Positions 49,679-61,325 of a stretch of DNA of 64,000 nt are shown piece after piece. The DNA comes from Capitulum mitella. Lineage: Eukaryota; Arthropoda; Thecostraca; Pollicipedomorpha; Pollicipedidae. The translations under genes and the position numbers were made by a program. The stretch is taken from positions 24,221,701 to 24,285,700 of the forward strand of contig CP099846.1 in NCBI GenBank assembly GCA_030062745.1. Direction: 5' to 3'. A model generated the notes under the pieces. The model saw only the letters and a program-made list of their open reading frames with translations. It did no database searches and had not been told where the DNA came from. Each line of letters starts with the position of its first letter. Position 1 is the stretch's first letter.

Positions 49679-49695
49679 AAATCAACTTTCTCGGA

Positions 49696-49862
49696 CAGGG
49701 GCGCAGCCAGGATTTTGTAAGGGGGATGGAGGGGTCCGAAGTTCAGTGTGAACTGAAATCGTAGGAAAACCGCCTGTCGGGAAGACAATGTGCAATAGTT
49801 TTCACAAAAATGCGGGCCTAAGGGGGCCGCCCCCCCCCCACGCCCCCTTAGCTGCGTCTATG
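49696..49862. mobile_element. Short hAT-type MITE, second copy
   Basis: Same family as 50441-50598: it starts CAGGGGCGCAGCC and shares GGAAAACCGCCTG, GACAATGTGCAAT and TTTTCACAAAAATGCG. Flanking 8-mers TTCTCGGA (49688-49695) and TTCTGGGA (49863-49870) match at 7 of 8. Confidence 0.8.
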
Positions 49863-50440
49863 TTCTGGGATACAAAAGGATATAAGTTTCGCCGCGCGAG
49901 TTGTGACGGGAACACGGCATCGTCACAGGATCGGCCCGGCACACAGGCACTGGGATGGGAACGGGCAGAACGGCTGATTGGGGTGCGGGGCCTGATAAGG
50001 TGCACAAGGCACCATATTCATGAACTCGGGCCCCCCGAGTATGTGTATGAGTATGAATATGAGTATGTGTATGTATGCACAGGGGCACGGGAACTCCTCC
50101 ACAGTTGGGGGAGGAGGGGGGGGGCAAGAAGCATTGTGGATCATTTTTTTCATTCAAGGCCCATAGGGTCATTGTTAAATTAAAAAAAAAGTTGGGGGCC
50201 GCAGCCCCTCCCCCGCTTCCCGCGCCCTTGTGTAAGTATGTATATATGCATATGTGTGAGTATGCATGAGTATAAGCCGTGCGCAACATGCTCGTTGCTA
50301 CGTCCGTGGTGTCCCGCCGCGCCACTCGCTCTGCTGAAGCCGAACAGTGGGAGCTGCCGAGATGTCGGCTGGCCAACACGCAAAGTGGGTTCCGCTACCG
50401 TCCAGCTGTAGCATGGAACCATCCACTTGTCACCATCACC

Positions 50441-50598
50441 AGGGGCACAGCCAAGATTTTCCTGAGGGGGGGGGGCAGAGCTCAGTATGAACTGAAAGCA
50501 TACGAAAACCGCCTGCTGGGAAGACGATGTGCAATGGTTTTCACAAAAATGCGAGCCTGGGGGGGCGGGCCCCGGGCCCCCCTTTGACTGCGCCTGTG
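50441..50598. mobile_element. Short hAT-type MITE with 8-bp target duplication
   Basis: The 158-bp element starts CAGGGGCACAGCCAAG and ends with a matching inverted terminus (12 of 16 positions). It is flanked on both sides by the perfect 8-mer ACCATCAC (50433-50440 and 50599-50606), the target-site length of hAT transposases. Confidence 0.85.
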
Positions 50599-50606
50599 AC
50601 CATCAC

Positions 50607-53600
50607 TGAACGTCCAGCATTGTCATCATTCTAGAGTGCTTTTAGTGACCCAGGTGCTCGAAACAAGCCGTAGCATCTCCATTGCTCACACATTCCGTTT
50701 TCAACCTCATCTTTTATCGTCGGTTGCTTCCTAGGTAGCTCGCAGCGTTTTATCAGTGCCTTACCTATTATGGCGTCAGTTCAGTGTGTTAGTATCAGTA
50801 ATCGTAGCATATTGCGATCACCAGAGCCGAGTTAGCTGTCACATTGCATGGGTGACAGTACTTGCATGTCTGCAGCACCACTCGGCATCTCGATTCGTAG
50901 GCCAATGACGCAGATTGCAGCATCCATTCAATGGATGGACTTTAAATATGTACAAATGTATTTTGTACGCGTTTTGTCTAAAAGGTCACTTGTTTTGTGT
51001 AGAAGGGTGGAATGATTTCCATTGCCGTGGGTTTCGATGTCAAGGTTGGTACTGACATTTGGATTCATCTTGGGAAAGTTCCGTTGCCGGACTAGTGGAG
51101 GACAGTGAACTTTTCCTGCAACATTAATATGCAATTCACGGAAGGCTGTGCGTGAGTGCGCCATCGATGCAGGTGGGATCAACAGGCGGTGACCTCGCAA
51201 GGGGCATGGAGCCCGTCATGGGTGGGACTTTTTTGGGGCGACCCCACCAGTATGGTCCGGCCCTCTAATGGCAGAATTAGTCGAAATTAGCGCTTAGATC
51301 CCCCAATCATTTTTGCAAAGTTCCGCCCCTGGAGCACGTGACCGGCTCTGGGCCCGTACAGCTGACCGTCTGACGGAAATGGTCAGGACGATTCCCGCCC
51401 AACTGCACGCTTTGTGGACGCGCCCACGAACATACTTATCTCGTTCTATCCCTCATGTAAAGCACGCCTAGGGCGCCTTCTGAACCCACCTTCGACTCAG
51501 TTATCAGCTGGGCGACTAGAAAGGCCTTGGACGTGCAACTATTGCTCCGCCTGCCACACGGTAATTGCAACTCGGTTTGGACATGATTACGCGTTCACCG
51601 CAGAGCAATCCCGGCACCCCGCACGAAGATGGGAAACATCATCCATTCTCACAGTCATTGATCAAAATCACGACTTTACGTCAATTGCTATACCATTCTT
51701 GCAGCGCAGTTATGGACTCTGGTACCAATTGAACAAGTGCGTGAAGTACAAAATACCGAAAACATACGCTCAACATGACGGCACACACACACGGACACTC
51801 TCACGGGCATAGATAAATCCCGCCTCGTAAATGGCCGATCCTTGTTTTGTCCTACCCAGGTGAAGCCACAGTACGGAGTGCCCTGATTTCTCTGCTGGAG
51901 CCATCCACATGACGCCCATCTCGGCGCACGCATGCGCGGGAGCCGGCCGCGTGGCTGCGAGCGCCTGATCCTCGCGATCTCGGCGGCCGCGCCTCTCGCT
52001 GACGCACTCGCTGCCGGTCCCGCGCCCCTCCGCCGCATGACGCCAGTCAGTTTACTTCGCACCGAGGCCATCTAAATCCTGCATTCACTCACCACTCGAG
52101 TGTGGACCACATGGCGCAGTTTTTGTCTGTAGGATCTGTACTGGAGCCTCGCACGTGCTAGGGTGCGGGGCGAGCAAGTCCAGCGCGATACCAGGAGATC
52201 GCAGCCGTTACGACCTACCCGGAAAAACATCAGGAACGACAGAAGATGCTCCACAGCGGCTGCGCTGTCAACGCCATTTATCGCCAGCGGCCTTACCTTG
52301 CTCAGCAGAGCGTCGCAGCCGGCCCGCCACTCCCGGCCTCACCAACAGCTGAGTGAGATCAGGCGAATGCAGATTAGCTAATGCTATTTGTTCCGTCTCG
52401 TGTGAAGGCCCCTTGAGTTCGTTGCCACCTATGCACGCGTAAGGACGCGGGAAGACAGCTTGGAGAACGTAGACGATTCGTGTTTGGTTTAATGCCGGGC
52501 CGGTCGGTCGCCAACCGGCGACCTCGCCTGGGGCCCGCAGCACGTGACCGGCCCCGGCCCGAACAGCTGAACGGCCTGTCAGGGCCCGCCCGATGCTGTC
52601 GACGCGTTCACGGTCGTTTGCCACGCTGAGTCTCTCGGTGGCTACTCGAACGTACAACAACCGTCAACCAAATCTCGCTTGTGACGAAGACGAGTTTGAT
52701 TTCCGTAAGGAATGGTCTCCCTCGCAGGTGCTTTAACGCACGGGGATTCTGGAGCAAGAGAATGGCAAGCGTTGCGGGCGCGAAGCTCGGGTTCGAACGC
52801 GGTCGCGGTAGTATTTCGCCGAATACGTAGGCATAGGAGCATTGAAAAACTGGGGGTGGTCTAATAGATGTTGTACATAGCGATTCTTTTCAAGCAACGC
52901 AGTGAAACTGCGTTACAGCTGCGTGAACAACTACATAAAGGGGTCAACCAGTAATTGAGGGGTCTAGTACTCCGGCTCCTATGCCTGAGGTTCGTGACAA
53001 ATAAGGGTTTTCGGGTCAGGGGAGCCTGTGTCGTGAAGCTGCACCACCTGGTGAAATCTTCTCGGTCATCCTGATGGAAACGTCCCGGACACGGTAGCTC
53101 GAATTTATTATCACGCCGCTCTCACTGTTATTTGCACAATTAAATACGGTCGTTTCGGGCAGACCGGCGCAGATATTCATAAAGGCCTGGACATTGGAAG
53201 TAATGAAATGCGACAAAAGGATATAGTATTGAACTGTCCATTAAACACGGTCCAAGACCGTTTTGAAACATTGGAAATTTTGTCAAACTTCGGCAATATG
53301 TATATCCCTCTTTCATTTACACGTAAACAACGACATTTCCAGCAACACGGATCACAAAATAGGTACAGTACTAACGAATCCTGCTTGCGGGCATATGCCA
53401 ATAAACCGTCTTAACATTAACAACGACACTCCCAGTGTCCACACATTGGAAAATAACTAACGAAATCCTGCTCGCGGTCTCGCATCGAGAACCACTCTTT
53501 AGAAAACTGCGCTCTTGAAAATGCCTTAAAATACAGTGGTATTACACAGACTGTCAAAGATTCTATTCTTTTCCTTTTGTCATCCGGTTTTTCCTAAAAC

Positions 53601-55822
53601 GCCATAAACAAAGGCCGTCAAATCTCGAAGATTTCTGGCGTTTCTTCTTGTAGCGCGCAGTGGAAACCAGCCTGTGATAAAATGGTTATAGACATCTGGT
53701 GTCCCAGGTTGCATATGCATGCGTAACACAGCTGATCTATTGCATGGAAACGGACAATGACTGGGAAAGCTTATTTTCCACGCATAAGACGAATTTAATT
53801 AGCTAATTAATATGAACATATGCACATTACAAATCATGGGCAAAAGAACGAAATCCAGGAGAGCGTCGCCTTAAGATTTGCTACTGCCCACTGTTTTCAC
53901 TTTTCCGATGCAGCCTGGCGTTTGCTCCCAGCTCTGTTCTTACACTTATGTTGTCGTCCGTGCTTTCAGAGCCCGTAAATGATCACTGGTGTGGTAATGG
54001 CAAATGGTACGATTGGAAACAGTACGGTAGACTAGAAACGAACGTTCAGCGGAAGTGAGCACAGGATGGCATAACATGATAATACTAGGAGCAGGCGTCT
54101 GCGGCCGACACAGTTCTTCCAAGGCGTCCGGAGGAAGTCAACGTGCACACGGCGGTGCACCGATGTCCGCTCTCCGCCACTCCCTGGCGGCTGAGAAGAG
54201 TCGATAGTTCTATGCGCCACGATCTTCTGCACTTCTAAATATGGCGCGGCCACCAGTGAGCTCAGGTGGCCGGCGTCAAACGGCCGACTTTTTGTCCGGG
54301 AGCGCCTCCGCGCGCGAAGCCTTTTGAAGGGCGGCGATCCACCTGCGAGAAAACAAAAACGTGATGAATTTAAGGGTATTCATTGTTGTTTTGACAGGTT
54401 ACGCCACTGCGCGCGAGACAGAAAGTCTGGTAAATTGGCTGTCCTCTGCGAGTGCGTCGTTATTGTTATGCTAATATTTCCCCGCATGGGATGCTCTCAG
54501 AATGGTCGGTGGAACAAATCCGACGCAAAATATCAGGTCTATCGCAGATTTAGTTTTGAACGTGGGAAACAAAAGGCCGCGATTGTGCTCATTTTACAAA
54601 CTGAAATCAAAACGACGCCTAATTATGAACGGCATGACACCATAGGTGTTGTAGACACGAATCCAAGGAGTTCGGAGGACGCCTGCACGTCTTTTCCAAA
54701 TTTCTGAAGAACAAGATTTCTGAAGGTTCCTAACTTCACTACAAGATTCAAAAGTTCCCTTAATGGAGGGGTTCCCCGCCACTTTTCTAAAACTCTGAAT
54801 CTGTTCCAGATAATTAACACGCAGCTTGTTGACTTGGAGGGTGCGTGGGGGGGGGGCGGGCAGACACCTAACCTCGTCCTCTGCCTCATAACTTCGTAAC
54901 CGAATGGTGTAACGTCATGTTTTGTCATTTTAACGTCAGCAGCCCAGTCATGCCATCAAATATGCACAATCGGTGAGAAGTATTTGCCGAGATTATCCAC
55001 CATCACGTTCATGTGTTTACGTGAACACGTGCACGTTAACTTGACGTCACAAAGATGATGTTTTAAAACTGCATAGTTTTTCCAGTGTGTCTAATCGGTT
55101 TCGATGAGCTAATCGTGAAAGAAGGTCGACAACGTGCAGTATGTATTATAGTGTAATGGGAGATCAATATAAGCCGTCGACTCATATAAAGTCGGCATAG
55201 ACCAATTTTGCATTTGCGACTTTTTAGATTGTGTAAATATGCGTCGTCAAATCAGCTGCGGCAACCATTTAAAGATTTACTGGTAGAAACACGAGCATTC
55301 AAAGGTACTTGATGGAGTTGTCCGGTGTTTTTGACGTTTTGTATGCCATATTATGCATACTTCAAAATGACATGCAAAAGACGTATTAGTACTGCATGGC
55401 CCAGGTTGACTTATGTTCCCACCATTCCGAATTCGACGTGTAATTGACGTCCTATACAAACATTTCAGTATTGCGGCCTTCACCTTAACCTCATCTTCCA
55501 GGGAGCAGCAAGCCCGAGAATCGATCGAATACTGACTTCTGACATAACCTATGACCTGATATGTCATCTTCAGGCCCAACAATGTGGCACACTCTGAGTC
55601 GCTGACCAAGGGCAATTGACTAACACCTGAATCCGCGAGAGCGGTCTATTTACCCTGAAATTACTGAATAGGGTTGTTTAACGCCCTCCCCCTCCCTCCC
55701 CCAGCACGTGCAAGGTGTCGAAATACCCCAGCAGCTGTCGGGTTAAGCATCCCGTCAATAAGCATGCAGGTGCACCAACTCCAACCCGTTCGCAGCACAA
55801 ACGAACCTCTGGCACTGCTCAC
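50607..55822. other. Spacer downstream of the FGD exons
   Basis: It should contain the last exon(s) and 3' UTR of the FGD-like gene, but none could be placed. A GC-rich patch lies at 51.9-52.6 kb. Confidence 0.4.
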
Positions 55823-58800
55823 CTGCCGACCTCCTCTTTGGTGTCACCCAGGAACGTGTAACTCCTCCGGTCCAGCGTCAGTTTGAAGGCCCGGTCCCGG
55901 TCCTTCTCCGGTAGTCCCGGTTCCGCCTTGCCCGCGCCGGCCCACGTGACCGTGAAGCCGGGCACCGGGGTGGCGGCCAGCGCCACCCGGTCGTCGGCCG
56001 TCTGGTACATGTAGAGAGCATAGTTGGCGCGCAGGCAGAACCAGCGCCGCACCCATGAGCGCCGACAGCGCAGTTGTAGCTCGCCGCTGTGCAGGCAGGG
56101 CTCCGAGGCGGCCACCTGACGGGAAAAGTTAGTAGCTAGTGTTACAGATTTGTCGAAAGATGTCAGCAATGTCGAGTTTTTATCTGTTACAATATATATA
56201 CATATACACATAGGTGGGCACTGGTCCGTTACTCCGTTACTCCGTTACTAACGAAGTTACTTTTTTGAGTAACGGAGTAACGGACCCGTTACTTTTATTT
56301 TACTGTAACGGACTGAGTAACGGAAGTTACTTTTGTGGTCCGTTACTCCGTTACTTTTTGGTCCGTTACTCCGTTACTCCGTTACTTTTTAAACTCCTTA
56401 CAGACACCGCCCGGCTTTATTTGCATCGGCACTCGCCATTGGCTACTTGAATAGCCAACACCCAATAGCGTGCGGCGATACAAGCGCGGCTGGGCGCGCA
56501 CTCAGCTGACAATCGCGGAGTCGACTTGTTGACAATATTCGTCAGCTGATAAACGTTCACGGCAAGCTGGCGGCAATGGTTCAGTATAAAGGCCAGCTGA
56601 CTTTGGTCTCTTTTGGGACAAAAGTATTGAATTATGCGTAAGTTTGATATGACTTAAAATTATAAATTAACCAGTCGTCATTTTTCAGGCTAAAAGATAT
56701 CAAAGTTATTATCATTTATACTGGAACAGCCAGCTGACGGCAGTTTTCAATGTTGTCTCAAGTTAGTCACGGATTGCTTACCACCGCCACACGGTTCCCC
56801 GCCAAGGCTGTTGAGCACATGATTACTGCCGCCATGGCCATGGATCTGTGATGTCCATGGGGCGATGGAGTGGTGATTGATTCTTGACTGGCCTGAAATT
56901 TTAACTACCTGACACTAAAATGTCCCATCAAGGCGTCTTTACGCCGCCACTGGAGGTCGAAAACCTTGACTCCGAGTCCGACGGTGCCTCAGCTTCGGAG
57001 GCAGAGGACGAGCCCGGTTTGGGTCACCCATGGCCACATCTAGAAACGTACTTTGAGTTTAAGGAGGAGGGGAAAAATGTCATTTTTACGTATGTCCTGT
57101 GCCGACCGAAAGAGGTTATAATCAAGGGTCACAAGAGTAGCCTTTCAAACCTAAAGGCACCTATCAAGAGGAAGCATTATTTACGGTATTTCCAGGTGAG
57201 AACAATGTGCACAATAAGTTGTCAGTAGTGAAGCATAATTATGAAGCTTGTCGACTATTGCTTGGACTATTTGCCTTAACCATATTCTCTGCAGGCAGTG
57301 AGATTCACATTACCCTGGTTGGGGGGGGGCAGATCTGCGGTAATCTACCTTTCGGCCGACGCTTACGCGTAATTTTTGGAGACGCGGAAGTGGCAACACA
57401 AGTTGTGTGAACAATTTAGCCCATTCAGGTATTTTTCTAAGCACTGGCCCCTACTGGATGTGTAAACTGACTTGGTTAGGTAACTCTTGAATTTTGATTC
57501 AGTTGACACATGTTTGCCTTCAGCCAATACGAGCTAACCAAACCAAAAAACAGGCAAATTGAACCTAACCAAAGATTAGTTTTACATGTCCATCTAGGGC
57601 AATCCCTGCAACCATACAGTAGGTTTTAGGTTAGGTTAGGTTAAATCATTTGTAACTTGGAGGACAGGCTACATTGTCCATGCGATTCGAGTTACCACTC
57701 CTGCGTTCCCGAAAAAATATCAATTGGCCGAAACACCTTTCGGCTGACACATTATTTTTTGTAGACGCAGAAGTGAGGACCCAAATTCAAACATGATATG
57801 AGCCGTTGCCACTTTTGCACCTTCGAAAAATATGCATTGGCCGAAAGGTGAAGATTACCAATTCTGCCCCCTCCCCTCCCCGCCCTTCCAGAGATCTCGA
57901 GATGCATTCGTCCAGTGTTGATGGGATGAATGCCATTTAATATGTTTCAACGAGATCTCCAATTCCGGACCCCCAAAACTCAAAAATTTGCGAAAATAGG
58001 GCGTGGGGGCAAACAAACTCCAAAGTTTGGGATTTTTGAAAGGTCACTGCGGCCGTGTTTACCAACCAATTTTCATGGGAACAACACGGTTCAGCTTGGA
58101 ATGTCCAAGTCTTTTATATACCGAAAGCTGAAATTTAAAATAGAAAACCATAGGCAGTTTCAGGGAGGGCACGAAGGGTGATTTTTGAAATAAGAAATTT
58201 TCTTTGTTTTTGTTAGTTTTGGGTGATATAAACATCAGATGTACAACTAGCAAGCCAGTTTAAGTTTATATGTAGCGCAGAGGTGGATCCAGGTAAACAA
58301 AATTGGGAGGACACCATAAGCACGATAGTGTGCTCCCCCATTTTTCAGTACCTGGGTGTGCGTTCGCCTGAAAATGTGTGTGCATACGCATTGTTTAGGA
58401 TGTGTATGACTATATAAATGAGTCAGTGATCTTTATTTCTACTCAGAATGTCACGATAGTGAACCGCACAACTTTGCAGCTTCACGCACAGCACATTACC
58501 GCCGAAAACGGGGGCTTGGAACCGCCTCTGCGGGACCGATTTTTTTTTAAATGTTGACAAAACACGTGTGTATCAGTTCCATGAAATGCCAGAAAATCTT
58601 GTGGCGCTGCGGCAAACAGTGTGGGAGCGACAAGCAAAAAGACACGGGTAGCAGAATCTGCCCCCCACAGGGAATAGGGTTAAATAAAAGTCTTTTAAAC
58701 CCGTCTCCGGCCGGGGTCAGAATGCCCTTTGCCCGGCCGGAGGGGGAGCGAGGATTTCCGTACCTCCCAGGATCTCGGCTCCCATATATCGCACGGAAAA

Positions 58801-61163
58801 AAGGAAAACACCGGCGGAAAGGTTTTGTCAAACCGAGACGAAAACATTCAAGAGTTTTGACCTCAGGTCAATTTTGAGGCGACCAGACGCCATGAAAGGT
58901 CAAAACACGTCCTTGGAATTAGGTAAATAGACACAGTACCTTGTCCCTGAAAAGCTGAACTTAAGCGACATATACTGAACCGTAAGACAATAGCGAGTTC
59001 ATTGATATCAATGTTGGCCTTTCACAGGGGTCATGTCAGGTAACGTCATCGTTCCAAAATGTTCCACTTGTGAACGGCTAACATCCTCCGTTGCATCTTA
59101 CTTATGACCATGTTTTTATAGCTAATTTGTGTTTTCAAGGGTGCTGAAGAGGTACTAAAGCACCTTTCTTTAGTCTTTTATTTCACAATAATAAAATCCA
59201 TATCAGTCATGTTTGTTTGAGTCCTTCGTCGTTTGGTATTAAAAAACCGTCAGGGTTATCAGGAATCTTACCTCCACGCGCGCCTCGTACACAAACTAAT
59301 ACACACACATAATTTCAAAACAAAACAAGAAGTTCGCGAGACCGAAACGAGCTCTGAACGGAGACCATTAAGTTCAGGGCGGATACTTCGAGAGGCATTG
59401 TTGATCAAACCCAGTCGATAGATGTCCGCTGTTTGTCGCATTTTGCATGCGTCCGCTCCAGCGCCGGTTGTTCCCGCTCCGTCGGCGCCGCGGGCAATGA
59501 ACAGGAATTCGTTGGTTTGAACATTGTGGCTAACACAGTGGTAGAATACCCGCCGCGGCTGTTGTCCCGGCGCCGCCGACTCTACAACGGCTGGTGAGGG
59601 CAGTGGGCAGCTGGCAGTGTTTTGGGTAAGCGTTTTTTGTTTCTTCCCTTTGTATATGGAATGCGTTTTACAACCACAAAGCAGCATAAAAGACTTAAAA
59701 GCCGCGTTCGCTTGGTTTTCACTGCATTTAAAAAAAGTAACGGAATAACGGAGTAACGGTAACTTCCGTTACTTTTTAAGGCAGAGTAACGGAGTAACGA
59801 ATAACGGACTGGCTTTTTTGAGTAACGGAGTAACGAGTAACGAAGTTACATTTTTGAGTAACGATGCCCACCTATGCATATACATATGTATTATATAATA
59901 CAATTTTATAAAGGCGAGTTTTGGTGCGCGCCGATCTAGCAAACGCTGTAAAACCAAACAGTGAAGCCAGCTTACATACAGCATTTTCCGGACCTTTATC
60001 AGAATACCGGGTTCGATCTCGCAATTATGCATAGCAGGTTGTGTTCGCCCACCACAATCTTCTTCGACATATTTCATTGCAGCAGAATTCCAACGAAACA
60101 TTCGGAATAAAAGGCGGGAGACGCGTCCCGCCCCGTCTCCCGGACCACTCACGTCGAGGAGGCCTTTGCCGCGCGTGTAGCTGGCGTCCAGCACGCTCTC
60201 GCGGCGCGGGGAGAGAGCAGGGGAGTCCCCGCTGCGCGCGGCCAGACGCTGGTGACACCTGTCGCAGACCCTGGCCTGCCGACCGCCCTCGCACGCCAAC
60301 GCCGCCTTGTGGCTGGAGCATTTCCCGCAAACCACCTGCGGCGGAGGGAGCCGTGTGGAACTCGGGGGAGAAGTTCAGCGGGAGTCATTGCACGTGCACA
60401 GACTGGGACGTCGTCATTTGCCAACATCCGCATACAATGGCCATTCAGGGATCAGGATGGCAGCTAAAGTTATTCGATCGCGATGAGACGCGATCGGACG
60501 ACGGCGCCAGCCAGATATCGGCGCACGCGTAGCGATCGGCGTCATCTATCCGGTCTAAAGTACATTCTTATCTTTTATCTGGCGTCAATAGCTCTTCAGC
60601 CTTAGCTATAGCCTTAACGTCAATGTCCGTGATCTGAATTCTGACCTTCTTTAAGTCCTCTAGTCTAAATTTCAGTGTCCTTGATCTGACCTTCATCTCC
60701 CGTTTCCAGACCTTCGATTTCCATAGCATGGTCTCAGTTGCAAGCAGGACTTTCCTGAAGGGGAGGGACGAAGGCAAACCCAGGTATAAAGCCAATCGTC
60801 TTAACAAACCGGGACAGATTTAACAAAACTTTGCCTGGCTGTAACAAATGCCCATACCCCACATCCCCCCATCACCCTCAGCTCGTCCATGCTCAGCTGC
60901 CCTCTAGTCTCCCCTCCAACAGCCCCTCTAGGCTGTGCTTACCAGTCCGCAGGCGCGGCAGTTGTGCTTCCGCCGCATCACGGAGAAGGGGCCGTCGCAG
61001 GCCATGCAGCGGTGCACGCCGTCGACGGAGAGCAGCGGCGGTGCCCGCTGGCCCAGGTGCTCGGCGGTCGTGCGGCTCCCACTTCAGCGAGGCCTTCCTC
61101 TCGTAGAAGTCGGTGACGACGCCGCAGAGCGCCTCCAGCCAGTCGGCCTTCTCGTTGGCCGTC
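55823..61163 (-). CDS. FGD-type (FYVE, RhoGEF and PH domain) protein, 3' part, with a frame break
   Basis: FGD proteins are Cdc42 exchange factors built as DH-PH-FYVE-PH. Three exons are visible: 61163-60943, 60335-60153 and 56115-55823, with consistent GT-AG borders. The first encodes the last PH1 helix (ADWLEAL) and the first half of the FYVE finger (HRCMAC, NCRACG). The second encodes VVCGKCSSHK and RVCDRCHQRL plus a Ser-rich linker. The third starts PH2 (SGELQL, WVRRWFCLR) and ends in phase 2 at KEEVG with a donor, so at least one more exon is needed; none was found. The DH and main PH1 exons should lie beyond the window end. Within the first exon the PH1 and FYVE parts are in different frames (+1) near 61070-61090, and no intron of workable length separates them. 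FYVE residues are also altered. It could be an assembly error, an allele or a decaying copy. It looks closest to FGD5/FGD6, from memory. Confidence 0.85.
56128..56134 (-). promoter_or_regulatory. TACTAAC branch-point sequence before an FGD exon
   Basis: On the gene strand TACTAAC, a perfect branch-point consensus, is followed by a T/C-rich run and CAG at the acceptor of the PH2 exon (first base 56115). It supports that exon border. Confidence 0.6.
56920..57195 (+). pseudogene. hAT transposase first exon, degenerate BED zinc finger
   Basis: An ATG-started exon of 92 codons ending at a CAG/GTGAGA donor. It has an acidic Ser/Glu-rich start (residues 17-33) and then a BED-finger-like stretch: HPWPHLETYF, YVLCRPKE, SNLKAPIKRKH. 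Two expected zinc ligands appear lost: Tyr (TAT) instead of the first Cys before VLC, and Pro (CCT) where the first His of the HxxxxH part is normally found. A TATAAA lies at 56585-56590. No downstream exon was recognised, so this is probably a relic. Confidence 0.6.
57626..57643 (+). repeat. Short (TTAGG)n telomere-like run
   Basis: Three complete TTAGG units plus TTA. TTAGG is the ancestral arthropod telomere repeat. The run lies inside the hAT element and is too short to be a telomere. Confidence 0.8.
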
Positions 61164-61325
61164 CTGCGGGCGGCGGCAGTGGGGCGGCGTCAGAGGGGCC
61201 CGCACGGAACGGACAGACAGCTGTATTATCTGCTGTAGTGATGCTTGACATAGGACAGCAACGATTAATTCAACGGCATTGCACCAGGCGATAGAACAGG
61301 TCCTATACCCGCTACACCAGGTTAA

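Larger units (their letters stand above)
56211..59874 (+). mobile_element. Decayed hAT-type DNA transposon in an FGD intron
   Basis: The left end is TAGGTGGGCA at 56211-56220 and the right end is its exact reverse complement at 59865-59874. Both ends carry many subterminal GTAACGGAGTAACG-type repeats (56224-56395 and about 59735-59860). A BED-finger exon lies inside at 56920. No transposase catalytic or dimerisation region was recognised, so it looks non-autonomous. If the termini are GGTGGGCA, the flanking 8-mers match at 6 of 8 positions; the AT-rich target blurs the duplication. Nested repeat fragments occur at about 58660-58900. Confidence 0.85.

Noticed and set aside
52285..52335. Candidate last FGD exon (minus strand, EWRAGCDALLSK followed by a GTAAGG donor)
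   Set aside because: The Trp-containing helix looks right for the end of PH2, but no acceptor gives the phase 2 join required by the exon ending at 55823.
52780..52815. tRNA-like B-box (GGTTCGAACGC)
   Set aside because: No A-box or foldable cloverleaf at the right distance; similar GGTTCGA hits at 22615, 29324 and 60009 fail too.
57626..57643. Telomere end or chromosome break
   Set aside because: Only three TTAGG units, with ordinary sequence and a gene on both sides.
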